A stretch of DNA of 64,000 nt from Streptomyces violaceoruber (GCA_000720805.1 JODI01000005.1:124001-188000); one strand, 5' to 3'. Counted from the first letter of the stretch, positions 43,521 to 52,830 are shown. Made by a program: numbers and translations. The notes: generated from the sequence alone by a model not told the origin.

Positions 43521-44603
43521 TCACGCCTCGCCCCTCAGCCGCAGCATGACCTTGCTGCTCCCGCTGCCCGGGTCCGCGGCGACGGCGAGCGCCTCCTCGG
43601 CCCGGTCGAGGGGGAAGCGGTGTGTGATCAGCGGGGTCACGTCCAGGCCGTCCGCGAGGGCGCGCAGCGCGTCGTCGATCTCGTCGACGAAGCGGTACGA
43701 GCCGATCCAGGTGATCTCCCGGGTCACCAGGTCGCCGAGCACGGCCGGCGCCGCCGCACCGGGCAGGTTGCCGACCTGCACGAGGGTGCCGCCCCGGGCC
43801 GTGGCCCGCAGCACCGGCCCGAGCGCGGCCGGGGCGCCGGACGCCTCGAAGACCACGTCCACCTCTTCGGGCAGACCGTCGCCGCCGGCCAGGTCACGAG
43901 TCTCGTCGGCGCCCATGGCGCGGGCCACCGCGAGGGACGAGGACGCCAGGTCGGCGGCGACGACCCTGCCCGCTCCCCGGTACCGGGCGGCGGCGACGAC
44001 CAGTGAGCCGATCGGCCCGCAGCCGTTGACCAGGACCGTACGGCCACGCAGCTCCGGCACCCGGCCGACGGCGTGCAGCGCGACGGCCAACGGCTCGGCG
44101 AGGGCGCCCTGTTGGGTGTCGACCCCGTCGGGGAGCGGCCGGATCTGGGGCGCGGGGACCGTCCGGTACTCGCTGAACCCGCCGTCGGTGTGCGGCTCGA
44201 AGGCCGCCGAGCCGAAGTAGCGGACGTACGGGTGGAGGTTGGTGCGGCCGGCGATGCGCTCGGGCAGGACGCCGTCGCCGACCAGTTGGGCCGGATGGAC
44301 GGTGACCGCCTGCCCCTCCCGGAGTCCGGTCACCGCGTCGCCGAGCGCGGCGATCCGGCCCGCGACCTCGTGCCCGAGCACGAGCGGATGGGCGAGCGAG
44401 GCGGTCCCGGACGCCCCCTTCTTCCAGTACGCGATGTCGGACCCGCAGATCCCGCCCCACTCCAGTGCGAGCAGCACCTCGCCGGGTCCGGGCACCGGCC
44501 GGTCCCGTTCGTCGATGCGCAGGTCGCCGGGGCCGTGCACGACGACCGCCTTCATCAGGCCGGTCGCGGGCCGCGCGGTGCCTCGCTGCGTGAGGGTGGT
44601 CAT
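43521..44603 (-). CDS. idnD: Zinc-dependent dehydrogenase, L-idonate 5-dehydrogenase-like
   Basis: A 360-residue medium-chain alcohol dehydrogenase. The GroES-like half has GGICGSDIAYW (zinc Cys) and PLVLGHEVAGRI (zinc His/Glu), and the VRYFGSAAFEPHTDGGFSEY stretch is typical of L-idonate/sorbitol-type dehydrogenases. The Rossmann half has VNGCGPIGSLVVAAARYRGAGRVVAAD (NAD binding, acidic end). It would oxidise L-idonate or a related polyol/aldonate to a keto acid that enters the 2-keto-3-deoxygluconate or gluconate routes. The ATG at 44603 has GGGCC-type weak ribosome binding but AAGGTAGGG lies just before. An IS110 element sits immediately upstream and may have cut it from the promoter of the transporter operon. 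Confidence 0.8.
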   Translation of the reverse strand: MTTLTQRGTARPATGLMKAVVVHGPGDLRIDERDRPVPGPGEVLLALEWGGICGSDIAYWKKGASGTASLAHPLVLGHEVAGRIAALGDAVTGLREGQAVTVHPAQLVGDGVLPERIAGRTNLHPYVRYFGSAAFEPHTDGGFSEYRTVPAPQIRPLPDGVDTQQGALAEPLAVALHAVGRVPELRGRTVLVNGCGPIGSLVVAAARYRGAGRVVAADLASSSLAVARAMGADETRDLAGGDGLPEEVDVVFEASGAPAALGPVLRATARGGTLVQVGNLPGAAAPAVLGDLVTREITWIGSYRFVDEIDDALRALADGLDVTPLITHRFPLDRAEEALAVAADPGSGSSKVMLRLRGEA

Positions 44604-44657
44604 ACGGCCCTACCTTCTTGAGTGGGTCCCGTGAGTTCGCGACTCTGGGACTGCGCG

Positions 44658-44726
44658 GGTGGGGCAGGGATGGTTTTCATGCTGGCTGCCCTCGATGGCT
44701 CAGGACGCTGATCCCCCTGCCCCGCC
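44658..44726. other. Stable hairpin upstream of the IS110 transposase, possible bridge-RNA part
   Basis: The arms GGTGGGGCAGGG (44658-44669) and CCCTGCCCCGCC (44715-44726) pair over 12 bp with one G-U wobble, enclosing a 45-base loop. IS110-family elements carry a structured non-coding (bridge) RNA in the leader before the transposase. Whether this hairpin belongs to the element or to the old intergenic region depends on where the left end is. Confidence 0.3.
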
Positions 44727-44824
44727 ACTTCTTCCGGACTGCTGATTAGGCACTGCGAACGATCGCTGAGTAGGGCGAGGACAGGCGGAAGGAGTCGCGC
44801 CACACGCTGCACCGGGAGGGGACC

Positions 44825-46024
44825 ATGACCGCCAACGCAGGCTTCGACATCGCCAAGGAATTCCACTGGCTCGCGGTCACCGACGACCGCGGCCGCCAAC
44901 TCCTCAGCCACCGCGTCGACAACACACCCGACGCCATCGACACCTCGATCGGCGAACTGCACAGCATCGAGGCCGAACACGGCCCCGTAACCGTCGGCCT
45001 GGACATCCTCGGCGGCATCGCCGCCCTGCTGACCGCCATGCTCCTGGCCGCCGGCTTCCGCGTCGTCCACGTCCCCGGCCTGGCCGTCAACCGCGCCCGC
45101 CGTGCGACGAGGGGCGGCGAGAACAAGTCCGACCCCCGTGACGCCAAAGTCATCGCCGAACAGGTCATGCTCCGCGACGACCTGCGCACCGTCGAACTGC
45201 CCGACGACAGCGCCGTGGAGCTGCGGCTGCTGGTCAGCCACCGCACCACGCTGGTCAAGGAGGCCACCGCCCGCACCGCACGGCTGCGCGACCTGCTCAC
45301 CGGTATCCACCCCGGCCTGGAAAGGGCCGTCGACCCGACGAACCAGTCCGGGCTCATCCTGCTGGGCCACTACGTCACCCCGGCCGAGATCCGCCGCGCG
45401 GGAACCGCCCGGATCGCCGGCTACCTGCACCGGCACGGGGTCAAGACCACTACCGCACAGCCGCTGGCCGACGCGGCGCACACCGCCGCGCTCGCCCAGC
45501 ATGCCGTCCTGCCCGGCGAACGCCGCACCGCCCAGCTCATCCGCGAACTCGCCGACGAGCTGCTGACCGGCAAACACCGGATCAAGGCCCTGGAAGCCGA
45601 GATCGAGAAACTGGTGACCGGCCACCCTGACGGGGCCCTCATCCGCAGCCTGCCGGGGATGGGGGCCGCCCTCACCGCCGAGTTCATGGCGGCCGTCGGC
45701 GACATCCGCCGCTTCACCAGCGGCGACGCGCTGGCCGCCGCCTCCGGGCTGTCCCCGGTGCTCTCCCAGTCCGGCAAGATCCGCTACTCGCGCAGCGCCA
45801 CCGGCGGCGACAAGGCTCTCAAACGGGTCTTCTACCAGGCCGCGTTCTGCTCCATCCAGCGCGATCCCGCTTCGCGCGCCTTCTACGACCGCAAACGATC
45901 CGAAGGCAAACGACACCATCAGGCCCTGATCGCCCTGGCCCGGCGCAAGATCAACGTTCTCTACGCCATCCTGCGCGACCGACGCCCCTACGAGGCCCGG
46001 CCACCTCTTCGTCTCGTGGCTTGA
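44825..46024 (+). CDS. IS110-family transposase (DEDD/RuvC-like plus serine domain)
   Basis: A 399-residue recombinase. The N-terminal RuvC-like domain has the acidic residues in FDIAKEFHW, VGLDI and SDPRDAKVIAEQ (DEDD tetrad); a helical linker (about 130-240) follows; the C-terminal Transposase_20 domain has IRSLPGMGAALTAEFMA and ASGLSPVLSQSGK with the catalytic Ser, then GGDKALKRVFYQAAF. It looks complete and intact. ATG 44825 follows GGGAGGGGACC. Such enzymes use a bridge RNA encoded by the element to choose donor and target sites. It is transcribed opposite to the flanking catabolic genes. Confidence 0.92.
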   Translation: MTANAGFDIAKEFHWLAVTDDRGRQLLSHRVDNTPDAIDTSIGELHSIEAEHGPVTVGLDILGGIAALLTAMLLAAGFRVVHVPGLAVNRARRATRGGENKSDPRDAKVIAEQVMLRDDLRTVELPDDSAVELRLLVSHRTTLVKEATARTARLRDLLTGIHPGLERAVDPTNQSGLILLGHYVTPAEIRRAGTARIAGYLHRHGVKTTTAQPLADAAHTAALAQHAVLPGERRTAQLIRELADELLTGKHRIKALEAEIEKLVTGHPDGALIRSLPGMGAALTAEFMAAVGDIRRFTSGDALAAASGLSPVLSQSGKIRYSRSATGGDKALKRVFYQAAFCSIQRDPASRAFYDRKRSEGKRHHQALIALARRKINVLYAILRDRRPYEARPPLRLVA

Positions 46025-46032
46025 CAACAGCA

Positions 46033-47427
46033 TTAGGCAGCGTCCTCCAGGCGGACGAGATCCCGGCCGCGTGTCTCGGGCGCGAGCAGCGCGCTGACGA
46101 AGGTGATGAGGGAGTAGACGACGAGCATCGCCGCGATGGGCCACCAACTCCCGGTGACCGCCGTGAGGGTGGCCGCGAGGACCGGGCCGATGGCGGTGGC
46201 GAGGATGCCGCCGATCTCCTTGGCGAGTGCGAGCTGGGTGAACCGGGTGCGGGAGCCGAAGAGTTCGGCCATGGTGACGCTCTCCAGCGAGAACAGACCG
46301 AGGACACCGACGTTCAGCCCGAGGACCATGCCGAGCATCACGCCCGGGGTCGAGCCGGAGGTGATGAGGAGCATCACCGGGAAGGCGATGACCACGGTCA
46401 GCGCCGTGAGCACGAGGTAGACGACGCGGCGGCCGAAGCGGTCGCCGAGCAGACCGATCACCGGCACGGTGGCGAAGCCGAGCAGCGAGCCGTACAGGAT
46501 CGCGTCCGTCGGGACGGACCGGCCCACCGCCAGGTTGCTCGCGATGTAGCCGACCAGGAACGTCTGTACCAGCCCGGAGTTGCCCGCCTGACCGAACCGA
46601 AGTCCCAGCGCGAGGAAGAACGCCTTGCCCTTGCGCTGCCGGATGCCGGCGGCCAGGACGTCGCCCTCCCGCGCGTCGGCCGCGGCGATCGCGGTCTCCA
46701 CCTCGCCCTTGGCGAGCGCCACCCCGTCGACCACGTCGGGCCGCTCCTCGAAGACCGGGCTCTCCTTGAGGCCGCGCCGCAGCCAGACCGCGAACAGCAT
46801 CAGCGCGAAGCTCAGCAGGAACGGCAACCGCCAGCCCCAGGACAGCAGTTGGTCCTCGGTGAGCACCGCGAGCAGGATCGCCCACAGGCCGGAGGCGGCC
46901 AGCGTTCCGGAGTTGGTGCCGAGCGACACCAGCGAGGAGATCAGGCCGCGCCGCTTGACGGGGGCGTACTCGGCCAGCAGCACGGTCGCGCCCGCGATCT
47001 CCGCTCCGGCGCCGAAGCCCTGCACCAGCCGCAGCACGACGAGCAGGACCGGCGCGAGGATGCCGATGGTGGCGTACGTGGGCAGGGCGCCGATGAGGGT
47101 GGTGGAGGCGCCCATCAGCAGGATGGTGAGGTACAGGACCTTCTTGCGGCCGATCCGGTCGCCCATCCGCCCGAAGTAGACCGCGCCGGCGAGCCGGGCG
47201 ACGTACCCGACGCCGTAGGTCGCCATCGCGGCGATCAGTCCGATGGCCGGGCTGACGTCAGGGAAGAAGATCTTGTCGAAGACGATGGCGGCGGCCAGCG
47301 AGTAGAGCTGGAAGTCCATGAACTCCATGGCCGTGCCGAGCCAGCCGGAGACGGCGGCCCGGGCCAGATCGCGGGTGCTGCGTTGAGCGGGTGGCGTCTG
47401 CTGAGCGGCTGTGACGCTGTCCTTCAT
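46033..47427 (-). CDS. MHS-family MFS transporter (metabolite:proton symporter)
   Basis: A 464-residue secondary transporter with about 12 membrane segments. AVSGWLGTAMEFMDFQLYSLAAAIVF opens TM1, GRMGDRIGRKKVLY is the MFS loop-2/3 motif, and RLVQGFGAGAEIAGATVLLAEYAP marks the MHS (shikimate/alpha-ketoglutarate/citrate-type) branch; GDRFGRRVVYL is the second-half counterpart. The ATG at 47427 begins directly before TM1; the open frame upstream reads through unrelated sequence. Context with manD, uxuB-like and idnD-like genes suggests uptake of an aldonate or uronate. The last residues end at the IS110 right border, but the C-terminus (LLAPETRGRDLVRLEDAA) looks complete. Confidence 0.85.
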   Translation of the reverse strand: MKDSVTAAQQTPPAQRSTRDLARAAVSGWLGTAMEFMDFQLYSLAAAIVFDKIFFPDVSPAIGLIAAMATYGVGYVARLAGAVYFGRMGDRIGRKKVLYLTILLMGASTTLIGALPTYATIGILAPVLLVVLRLVQGFGAGAEIAGATVLLAEYAPVKRRGLISSLVSLGTNSGTLAASGLWAILLAVLTEDQLLSWGWRLPFLLSFALMLFAVWLRRGLKESPVFEERPDVVDGVALAKGEVETAIAAADAREGDVLAAGIRQRKGKAFFLALGLRFGQAGNSGLVQTFLVGYIASNLAVGRSVPTDAILYGSLLGFATVPVIGLLGDRFGRRVVYLVLTALTVVIAFPVMLLITSGSTPGVMLGMVLGLNVGVLGLFSLESVTMAELFGSRTRFTQLALAKEIGGILATAIGPVLAATLTAVTGSWWPIAAMLVVYSLITFVSALLAPETRGRDLVRLEDAA

Positions 47428-47509
47428 CGTGAACTCCGTTGTCCGGGGACTGCAGTGCGGCTCTCGCGTGGGAGGTGGCTCAGGTACGGGTGGTGCGGGG
47501 CGGGGCGGC

Positions 47510-48970
47510 TCAGGTCTCGACGCGTCCGGCCCGCAGCGCGGGCAGCCGGTCGGCGACGGCGGCGACGAGGGCGTCGTCCGCCGCCAGGTCCGCCGCACCG
47601 AGGACGCGCAACAGCGCGCGTACCGACGCGGACGGGCGGGTCGAGGGGCCCCAGCAGCCGGCGAGCGCCTCGGCCGCGGGGTCGGGGAGGACACTGTCGG
47701 CCGGGCGGGTGCTCGACATCCAGGCGGCGAGGGCGAGTTCCAGCACCGGCGTGCTCGCACCACGGGCCCGCAGCGCCCGCAGTGCGGGCAGCCAGCGTTC
47801 CGTGATCTTCACGGATCCGTCGGTGCCGATCTGCCGCAGCAGGTGCCGCATCGCGGGATTGCGGAACCGCACGACGAGGTCCTCGGCGTACTCCACGGGA
47901 TCGGGGTGGCCCGCGGGGAGTGTCGGGGCGACCTCCGCGCACAGCGCCCGCACGAGCCGTTCGCCCCAGTCGGCCGCCATCGTCTCGGCGATCGTGGTGA
48001 GGCCCGCGGCCGCGCCGAGGTAGGCGAGCGCCGAGTGGGAGCCGTTCAGCAGCCGCAGCTTCGTCAGCTGGTACGGCGTCACGTCCGGGACGAACAGGGC
48101 GCCGTCTCGCTCCCAGGGCGGCCGGGGCGCGGCGAAGGAGTCCTCCAGCACCCACTGCCGGTACGGCTCGGCGGCAACGCACAGGGCGTCGCGTACACCG
48201 AGAGCGGCGTGGGCCGCCGCCAGGTCGGAATCGGCGGTCGCGGGCACGATCCGGTCCACGACCGTCGCGGGGAAGGCGACGGAGGAGGCCATCAGATCCA
48301 GGACCCGCGCCCGGTCCGGCCAGGCGGACGCCCGGACGAAATCGTGGACGACCCGGCGCAGCGCGTCACCGTTGTCCGCCATGTTGTCGCAGGACACGAC
48401 ACTGATCGGCGGCGCACCGGCCCGCATGCGTGCCGCGAGCCCCGCGGCGAGGCGCCCGACCACCGTGCCGAGGGGCCCGGCGGGGTCCGCCGCGAGGTCC
48501 GCGGCGACCGGCGGGGCCGCGCTGTCCAGCGCGCCGGTCGCGGGGGAGCGGTGGTAGCCCTTCTCGGTGACGGTGAGCGTCACGACCGTCACCTCGGGGT
48601 CGGCGAGCAGGGCGTCGACGTCCTGGGCGTCGGGTCCCATCACCAGCGCGTCCACGACCGAACCCACGACCCGCGTGCGGTGCCCGTCCGGACGGCGCTC
48701 GGTGACCGAGTACAGACAGTCCTGGTCCCGCAGGGCGCGTACGGTCTTCGCGGAGCGGGGGGCGACCGCCGTGATGCCCCAGGGTTCGCCGGAGAGGGCG
48801 GCGGCACGCTCGGTGTACACCGCCTGGTGCGCCCGGTGGAAGGCGCCGAGACCGAAGTGGACGACCCGGGTGCGCAGTGCGGCGGGATCGACCGCGGGAC
48901 GCAGCCCGGGAGCGAGCCGGGTGGCCGCCGTACGGTTCAACGGAGCGCCACGGTTCGACAGAGCGCTCAC
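47510..48970 (-). CDS. uxuB: Mannitol dehydrogenase family protein, probable D-mannonate/fructuronate oxidoreductase
   Basis: A 486-residue long-chain dehydrogenase. The Rossmann half has [28 protein letters not shown] and [16 protein letters not shown]; the catalytic half has [17 protein letters not shown] and [16 protein letters not shown] with the catalytic Lys and Asn/His, all signatures of the mannitol/fructuronate reductase family. The GTG at 48970 overlaps the manD stop by GTGA; this matches the family start ([13 protein letters not shown]). Together with the dehydratase it would interconvert fructuronate and mannonate. Specificity within the family (mannitol, mannonate, altronate) is assigned from its manD neighbour. 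Confidence 0.85.
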   Translation of the reverse strand: MSALSNRGAPLNRTAATRLAPGLRPAVDPAALRTRVVHFGLGAFHRAHQAVYTERAAALSGEPWGITAVAPRSAKTVRALRDQDCLYSVTERRPDGHRTRVVGSVVDALVMGPDAQDVDALLADPEVTVVTLTVTEKGYHRSPATGALDSAAPPVAADLAADPAGPLGTVVGRLAAGLAARMRAGAPPISVVSCDNMADNGDALRRVVHDFVRASAWPDRARVLDLMASSVAFPATVVDRIVPATADSDLAAAHAALGVRDALCVAAEPYRQWVLEDSFAAPRPPWERDGALFVPDVTPYQLTKLRLLNGSHSALAYLGAAAGLTTIAETMAADWGERLVRALCAEVAPTLPAGHPDPVEYAEDLVVRFRNPAMRHLLRQIGTDGSVKITERWLPALRALRARGASTPVLELALAAWMSSTRPADSVLPDPAAEALAGCWGPSTRPSASVRALLRVLGAADLAADDALVAAVADRLPALRAGRVET

Positions 48971-50175
48971 CAGTCGTGCACCGACCCGTCGAGGCGCCGC
49001 GCGATGGGCAGATAGCGCCGCTGGTAGGGGAACCGCTCGGCCGCCTTCTCGTCGTACTCGACGCCCAGGCCCGGCTCCTCGGAGGGGTGCAGCATGCCGT
49101 CGGCGAAGGTGACCCCGGTACGGAAGACCTCGGCGGTCTCGTCGGGGTGGCCCATGTACTCCTGGATGCCGAAGTTCGGCACGGTGAGGTCGAGGTGGAC
49201 GGCGGCGGCCATGCTGACGGGGGAGAGGTCGGTCGCGCCGTGGGAGCCGGTGCGCACCTGGTACAGCGCGGCGAGGTCGAAGATCCGCCGCAGGTGCGTG
49301 ATGCCGCCGGCGTGCACGACGGTGGTGCGGACGTAGTCGACGAGCTGCTCGGTGATCAGGTGCTGGACGTCCCAGATCGAGTTCATCACCTCGCCGACCG
49401 CGATCGGCGTCGTGGTGTGCTGCCGGATCAGCCGGAACGCCTCCTGGTTCTCGGCCGGGGTGGGGTCCTCCATCCAGAACAGCCGGCAGCCCTCGACGCT
49501 CTTGCCGAACCGGGCCGCCTCGATCGGGCTGAGCCGGTGGTGCACGTCGTGCAGGAGATGGAATCCGAAACCGAACCGCTCCCGTACGGCCTCCAGATAG
49601 GCGGGCGCGAAGCCGAGGTACGCCTCGGTGTCCCAGGGCTGCTCCTCGGGCAGTTCGGTCGCGGCGGGCTCGTAGACCTTGCCCTTGCGCACCCCGTACG
49701 TCCCGCCGACGTCGGGCACCGCCGCCTGCGCGCGTACGGCCTTGTAGCCCAGCTCCAGATAGCGCTCCACGTCGTCCAGGAGGGAGGGCACGTCGGTGCC
49801 GCTGGCGTGGGAGTAGACCAGGACGCCGTCCCGGGAGCGGCCGCCGAGGAGCTCGTAGACGGGCAGCGCGGCGACCTTGCCCTTGATGTCCCACAGGGCG
49901 GTGTCGACGGCGGCGATCGCGGTCATCGTGACCGGCCCGCGCCGCCAGTAGGCGCCCTTGTAGAGGTACTGCCACATGTCCTCGATGCGGGCCGGGTCCC
50001 GGCCGGTCAGCAGCGGGGCCACATGGTCGCGCAGGTAACTCGCCACGGCCAGTTCACGGCCGTTGAGGGTGGCGTCACCCAGTCCGGTCACGCCGTCGGT
50101 GGTGGTGATGCGCAAGGTGACGAAGGTGCGGCCGGGGGAGGCGACGAACACCTCCACACGCTCGATCTTGCTCAC
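48967..50175 (-). CDS. manD: D-mannonate dehydratase, enolase superfamily
   Basis: A 402-residue enolase-superfamily enzyme that dehydrates D-mannonate to 2-keto-3-deoxygluconate. It has [47 protein letters not shown], metal ligands Asp in [11 protein letters not shown], Glu in WMEDPTP and Glu in AVGEVMNS, then [12 protein letters not shown] and QEYMGHP, and the C-terminal [15 protein letters not shown] closure, which together are characteristic of ManD/RspA. The GTG at 50175 is chosen ([10 protein letters not shown]); GGAG is five bases upstream and the length equals family members. Further upstream codons would extend into the promoter and operator. Divergent from the GntR gene. Confidence 0.92.
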   Translation of the reverse strand: MSKIERVEVFVASPGRTFVTLRITTTDGVTGLGDATLNGRELAVASYLRDHVAPLLTGRDPARIEDMWQYLYKGAYWRRGPVTMTAIAAVDTALWDIKGKVAALPVYELLGGRSRDGVLVYSHASGTDVPSLLDDVERYLELGYKAVRAQAAVPDVGGTYGVRKGKVYEPAATELPEEQPWDTEAYLGFAPAYLEAVRERFGFGFHLLHDVHHRLSPIEAARFGKSVEGCRLFWMEDPTPAENQEAFRLIRQHTTTPIAVGEVMNSIWDVQHLITEQLVDYVRTTVVHAGGITHLRRIFDLAALYQVRTGSHGATDLSPVSMAAAVHLDLTVPNFGIQEYMGHPDETAEVFRTGVTFADGMLHPSEEPGLGVEYDEKAAERFPYQRRYLPIARRLDGSVHDW

Positions 50176-50276
50176 TGCGGCTCCTAGGTCGGGCTCCTTG
50201 GCGGACCCTGTCGAGTGCTCCAAGGCGGAATCCTTGGGTCGGATCGGGTCTGCTTAGTCGACTTCCTGGTCGCGAA

Positions 50277-50294
50277 GTACTTGTATACAAGCAC
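50277..50294. promoter_or_regulatory. Palindromic GntR/FadR-type operator
   Basis: CTTGTATACAAG (50280-50291) is a perfect palindrome, extended to 18 bp with one mismatch (GTAC...GCAC). It lies 52 bp before the GntR start and about 100 bp upstream of manD, in the divergent promoter region. Core GTATAC flanked by TTG/CAA is the same type of site as UxuR/ExuR and other FadR-group regulators bind. Two genes would be controlled by one site. Confidence 0.75.
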
Positions 50295-50345
50295 TAGTCG
50301 CGCAGCAGGGCAATACTTGGCCGCCGCTCTACGTACGATGGGCCC

Positions 50346-51059
50346 ATGGCTCATACCAACGGCCGGCGGACGAGTCGGCGTGACATCTACCTGAAGTTGC
50401 GCCAGATGGTCCTGACCCTCGAACTCGCCCCGGGCGCCGCCCTGTCGGAGAACGAACTCGCCGCCTCCATGGGCGTCAGCCGCACCCCGGTGCGGGAGAG
50501 CCTGATCCTGCTGGCCCAGGAGGGCCTGGTGCAGGTCTTCCCGAAGATCGGGTCGTTCGTCTCCCGGGTGGACCCGGCGCAGGTCGCCGACGCGCAGTTC
50601 CTGCGGGAGGCGGTCGAACTCGCCTCGCTCGACGACCTGCCCGGCGACCTCGACGCCGCACTCGTCGAGGAACTGCGGGACAACCTGAAGCGCCAGCGCC
50701 ACACCGACCTCGACCTGGAGGAGTTCTTCACCCTGGACGAGGCCTTCCACCACGGTTTGATGCGGCTGAGCGGCCACGGTGACGTCTGGACCACCGTCGC
50801 AGCCGCCAAGGGCCACCTCGACCGGGCCCGGCGTCTCGGCCTGCACGAGAACGAGTCCCCGGCCGTGTTCGCCGCCCAGCACCACGAGATCCTCGACGCG
50901 GTCGTCGGCGGAGACGTCCCGCTCGCCCGTACCGCCATGCGCACCCATCTGCGGGCCGTCTTCCAGGACATCGAACGCATCCGCGCGCACTCGCCGGAAC
51001 TGTTCGCCGCCGACGCCTCCACGGTGCCGGTGCGGCGCAATGTCGTCGTCTGGGAGTGA
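50346..51059 (+). CDS. GntR-family (FadR subfamily) transcriptional regulator
   Basis: A 237-residue repressor-type regulator. The N-terminal winged helix has SRRDIYLKLRQMVLTLELAPGAALSENELAASMGVSRTPVRESLILLAQEGLV, and the all-helical FCD effector domain is residues ~90-215 with metal-ligand His residues in FHHGLMRL and QHHEILDAV. ATG 50346. It faces the manD-uxuB operon, and the palindrome at 50277-50294 lies between them, so it most likely represses the uronate/aldonate genes until its effector (for example mannonate or 2-keto-3-deoxygluconate) is present. Confidence 0.88.
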   Translation: MAHTNGRRTSRRDIYLKLRQMVLTLELAPGAALSENELAASMGVSRTPVRESLILLAQEGLVQVFPKIGSFVSRVDPAQVADAQFLREAVELASLDDLPGDLDAALVEELRDNLKRQRHTDLDLEEFFTLDEAFHHGLMRLSGHGDVWTTVAAAKGHLDRARRLGLHENESPAVFAAQHHEILDAVVGGDVPLARTAMRTHLRAVFQDIERIRAHSPELFAADASTVPVRRNVVVWE

Positions 51060-51113
51060 ACCGTCCAGGCCCCGGCGTTCGAGTGGTGACGGTCGGGGCA
51101 CCGGCGTACGGTC

Positions 51114-51134
51114 GAACGGTGCACGCCACCGTTC
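51114..51134. promoter_or_regulatory. Inverted repeat in the leader of the DHA2 transporter gene
   Basis: GAACGGTG-CACGC-CACCGTTC is a perfect 8-bp inverted repeat 45 bp before the transporter start. It could end the GntR transcript or be an operator for a TetR/MarR-type regulator; its position in a short leader favours regulation. Confidence 0.4.
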
Positions 51135-51178
51135 ACCCAGGCGTCGCGAGGGTGTGAGCCCTCGAGAGACGGCACACC

Positions 51179-52732
51179 ATGAGCAGCAGCCCGCAGCCGA
51201 CCTCCGCGCCGCAGACCGCCACCCGGGAACCGGGCGGTGGCGGACACGCGATGGCCCTGCTGGTCATCGCCTCGTGTCAGCTGATGGTGGTCCTGGACAT
51301 CACCATCGTGAACATCGCGCTGCCGGACATCCAGCGCTCCCTGGGCTTCTCCACCACCAGCCTGGCCTGGGTGGTCAACGCCTACACCCTCACCTTCGGC
51401 GGCCTGCTGCTGCTCGGTGGCCGCACCGGCGACATCCTCGGCAGACGGCGCGTGTTCGTCTTCGGCGTGCTGCTGTTCGCGCTCGCCTCCCTGCTCGGCG
51501 GGTTCGCCCGGAACGAGGCCCAACTCCTCGCCGCCCGCGCCCTCCAGGGCGTCGGCGGCGCCATCGCGTCCCCGACCGCCCTCTCCCTGGTCAGTACGAC
51601 CTTCCGCGAAGGCCCCGAACGCAACCGGGCCTTCGGGGTGTTCGCCGGGGTCTCGGCGGGCGGCGGCGCGATCGGGCTGCTCGCCGGCGGGATGCTCGTT
51701 CAGTGGCTGAACTGGCGGTGGGTCCTGTTCGTCAACGTCCCGATCGGCCTGCTCATCGCCCTCGCCACGCCCCGCTGGATCAGGGAGTCCGAACGCCACC
51801 CGGGCCACTTCGACATCGCCGGCGCCCTGACCTCCACCGTCGGCATGGTCCTGCTGGTGTACGGGTTCATCAGGGCCGCCCAGGAGGGCTGGCGGGACGC
51901 GCTCACGCTGGCCTCCTTCGCCGGGGCCGTCGTCGTCCTCACGCTCTTCGTCCTGGTCGAGCGCGGATCCAGGCAGCCGATCACGCCCCTGCACATGTTC
52001 GCCGACCGCAACCGCGCGGGCACCTACGGCATCATGCTCTGCCTCGCCGCCGCGATCTTCGGCATGTTCTTCTTCCTCACCCTCTTCGTGCAGAACGTGC
52101 TGAACTTCAGCCCGCTGGCCACCGGGTTCGCCTTCCTGCCGGTCAGCGTGGTCATCGCGGTCGGCGCCGGGCTGGCCTCGCGGTTCCTGCCGAAGTCCGG
52201 CCCCAAGCCCTTCATGGTGGGGGGCGCGCTTCTCGCCTCCGCGGGCCTGGCCTGGCTGACCCTGACCGACGTCCACTCCACCTACGCCGGCAGTGTCCTC
52301 GGCCCGATCCTCGTCTTCGCCCTGGGCATGGGCATGGAGTTCGTCTCGCTCACCCTGATGGCCCTGTCCGGCGTCTCCGTCCGGGAGACCGGCGCGGCCT
52401 CCGGGCTCCTCAACGCCACCCAGCAGGTCGGCGGCTCGCTCGGGCTGTCCATCCTGGTCACGATGTTCGGCACGGCCGGCACCCACGAGGCCGGCCGACA
52501 GGTGTCGCGCTTCCTGGCCCAGGCGACCCCCGCCGAGCGCCTGCGCTTCCAGCGCACCGGCCGGCTCCCGAGCCCCTGGTCCGACGAGGTCCTCACCTCC
52601 GGGGTCTCGGCCGCCTTCGTCGGGGCCGCGGTCTTCGCCGCGGCCGCCGCGCTGATCGCCCTCCTGGTCATCCAGGTCCGCCCCTCCGATCTGGAGCGTC
52701 TGAAAGGCGGGGCGGGGCGCGGCCCGGTCTGA
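51179..52732 (+). CDS. DHA2-family MFS efflux transporter (EmrB/QacA-type)
   Basis: A 517-residue drug:proton antiporter with about 14 membrane segments. CQLMVVLDITIVNIALPDIQRSLGFS is the hallmark of TM1 (motif D1), GGRTGDILGRRRVFV the loop 2-3 motif, and ALQGVGGAIASPTALSLV motif C-like; a long C-terminal region reaches VIQVRPSDLERLKGG. ATG 51179. Likely exports a toxic compound; substrate unknown. No dedicated regulator is adjacent, although an inverted repeat lies in its leader. Confidence 0.85.
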   Translation: MSSSPQPTSAPQTATREPGGGGHAMALLVIASCQLMVVLDITIVNIALPDIQRSLGFSTTSLAWVVNAYTLTFGGLLLLGGRTGDILGRRRVFVFGVLLFALASLLGGFARNEAQLLAARALQGVGGAIASPTALSLVSTTFREGPERNRAFGVFAGVSAGGGAIGLLAGGMLVQWLNWRWVLFVNVPIGLLIALATPRWIRESERHPGHFDIAGALTSTVGMVLLVYGFIRAAQEGWRDALTLASFAGAVVVLTLFVLVERGSRQPITPLHMFADRNRAGTYGIMLCLAAAIFGMFFFLTLFVQNVLNFSPLATGFAFLPVSVVIAVGAGLASRFLPKSGPKPFMVGGALLASAGLAWLTLTDVHSTYAGSVLGPILVFALGMGMEFVSLTLMALSGVSVRETGAASGLLNATQQVGGSLGLSILVTMFGTAGTHEAGRQVSRFLAQATPAERLRFQRTGRLPSPWSDEVLTSGVSAAFVGAAVFAAAAALIALLVIQVRPSDLERLKGGAGRGPV

Positions 52733-52830
52733 GGTGTGCGACACATCGGCGCGTGATCCGGGTCTCATGGCACGGTCGGGGTATAGCGGGGACCATGGTG
52801 TTCTTCACCGGCAGGCCGAAGGGAACGGGA

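Larger units (their letters stand above)
44640..46039 (+). mobile_element. IS110-family insertion sequence
   Basis: The element contains one transposase gene (44825-46024) and a structured left non-coding part. The boundaries are uncertain. The 8-mer ATTAGGCA occurs at 44745-44752 and again at 46032-46039 and may mark a duplicated core; if these are the ends, the hairpin at 44658-44726 lies outside. IS110 elements normally lack terminal inverted repeats, and none is seen here. The right end falls on the stop codon of the MHS transporter gene, so the element was inserted between that gene and idnD, both on the opposite strand. Confidence 0.6.

Noticed and set aside
43090..43524. 144-codon minus-strand frame in the kdgK-idnD gap
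   Set aside because: Pro/Arg/Thr-rich sequence that simply translates the tandem DNA duplication; no ribosome-binding site or homology pattern.
46033..46060. IS110 insertion truncating the MHS transporter
   Set aside because: The transporter C-terminus has the normal PETRGRDL-type ending before its stop codon, so the element lies just outside the gene.
50779..52830. Open frame joining the GntR region to pyruvate carboxylase as one 1,808-codon protein
   Set aside because: The part before 52831 is out-of-frame translation of the GntR and MFS genes; the enzyme begins at the family start MLRKVLVANRGE.
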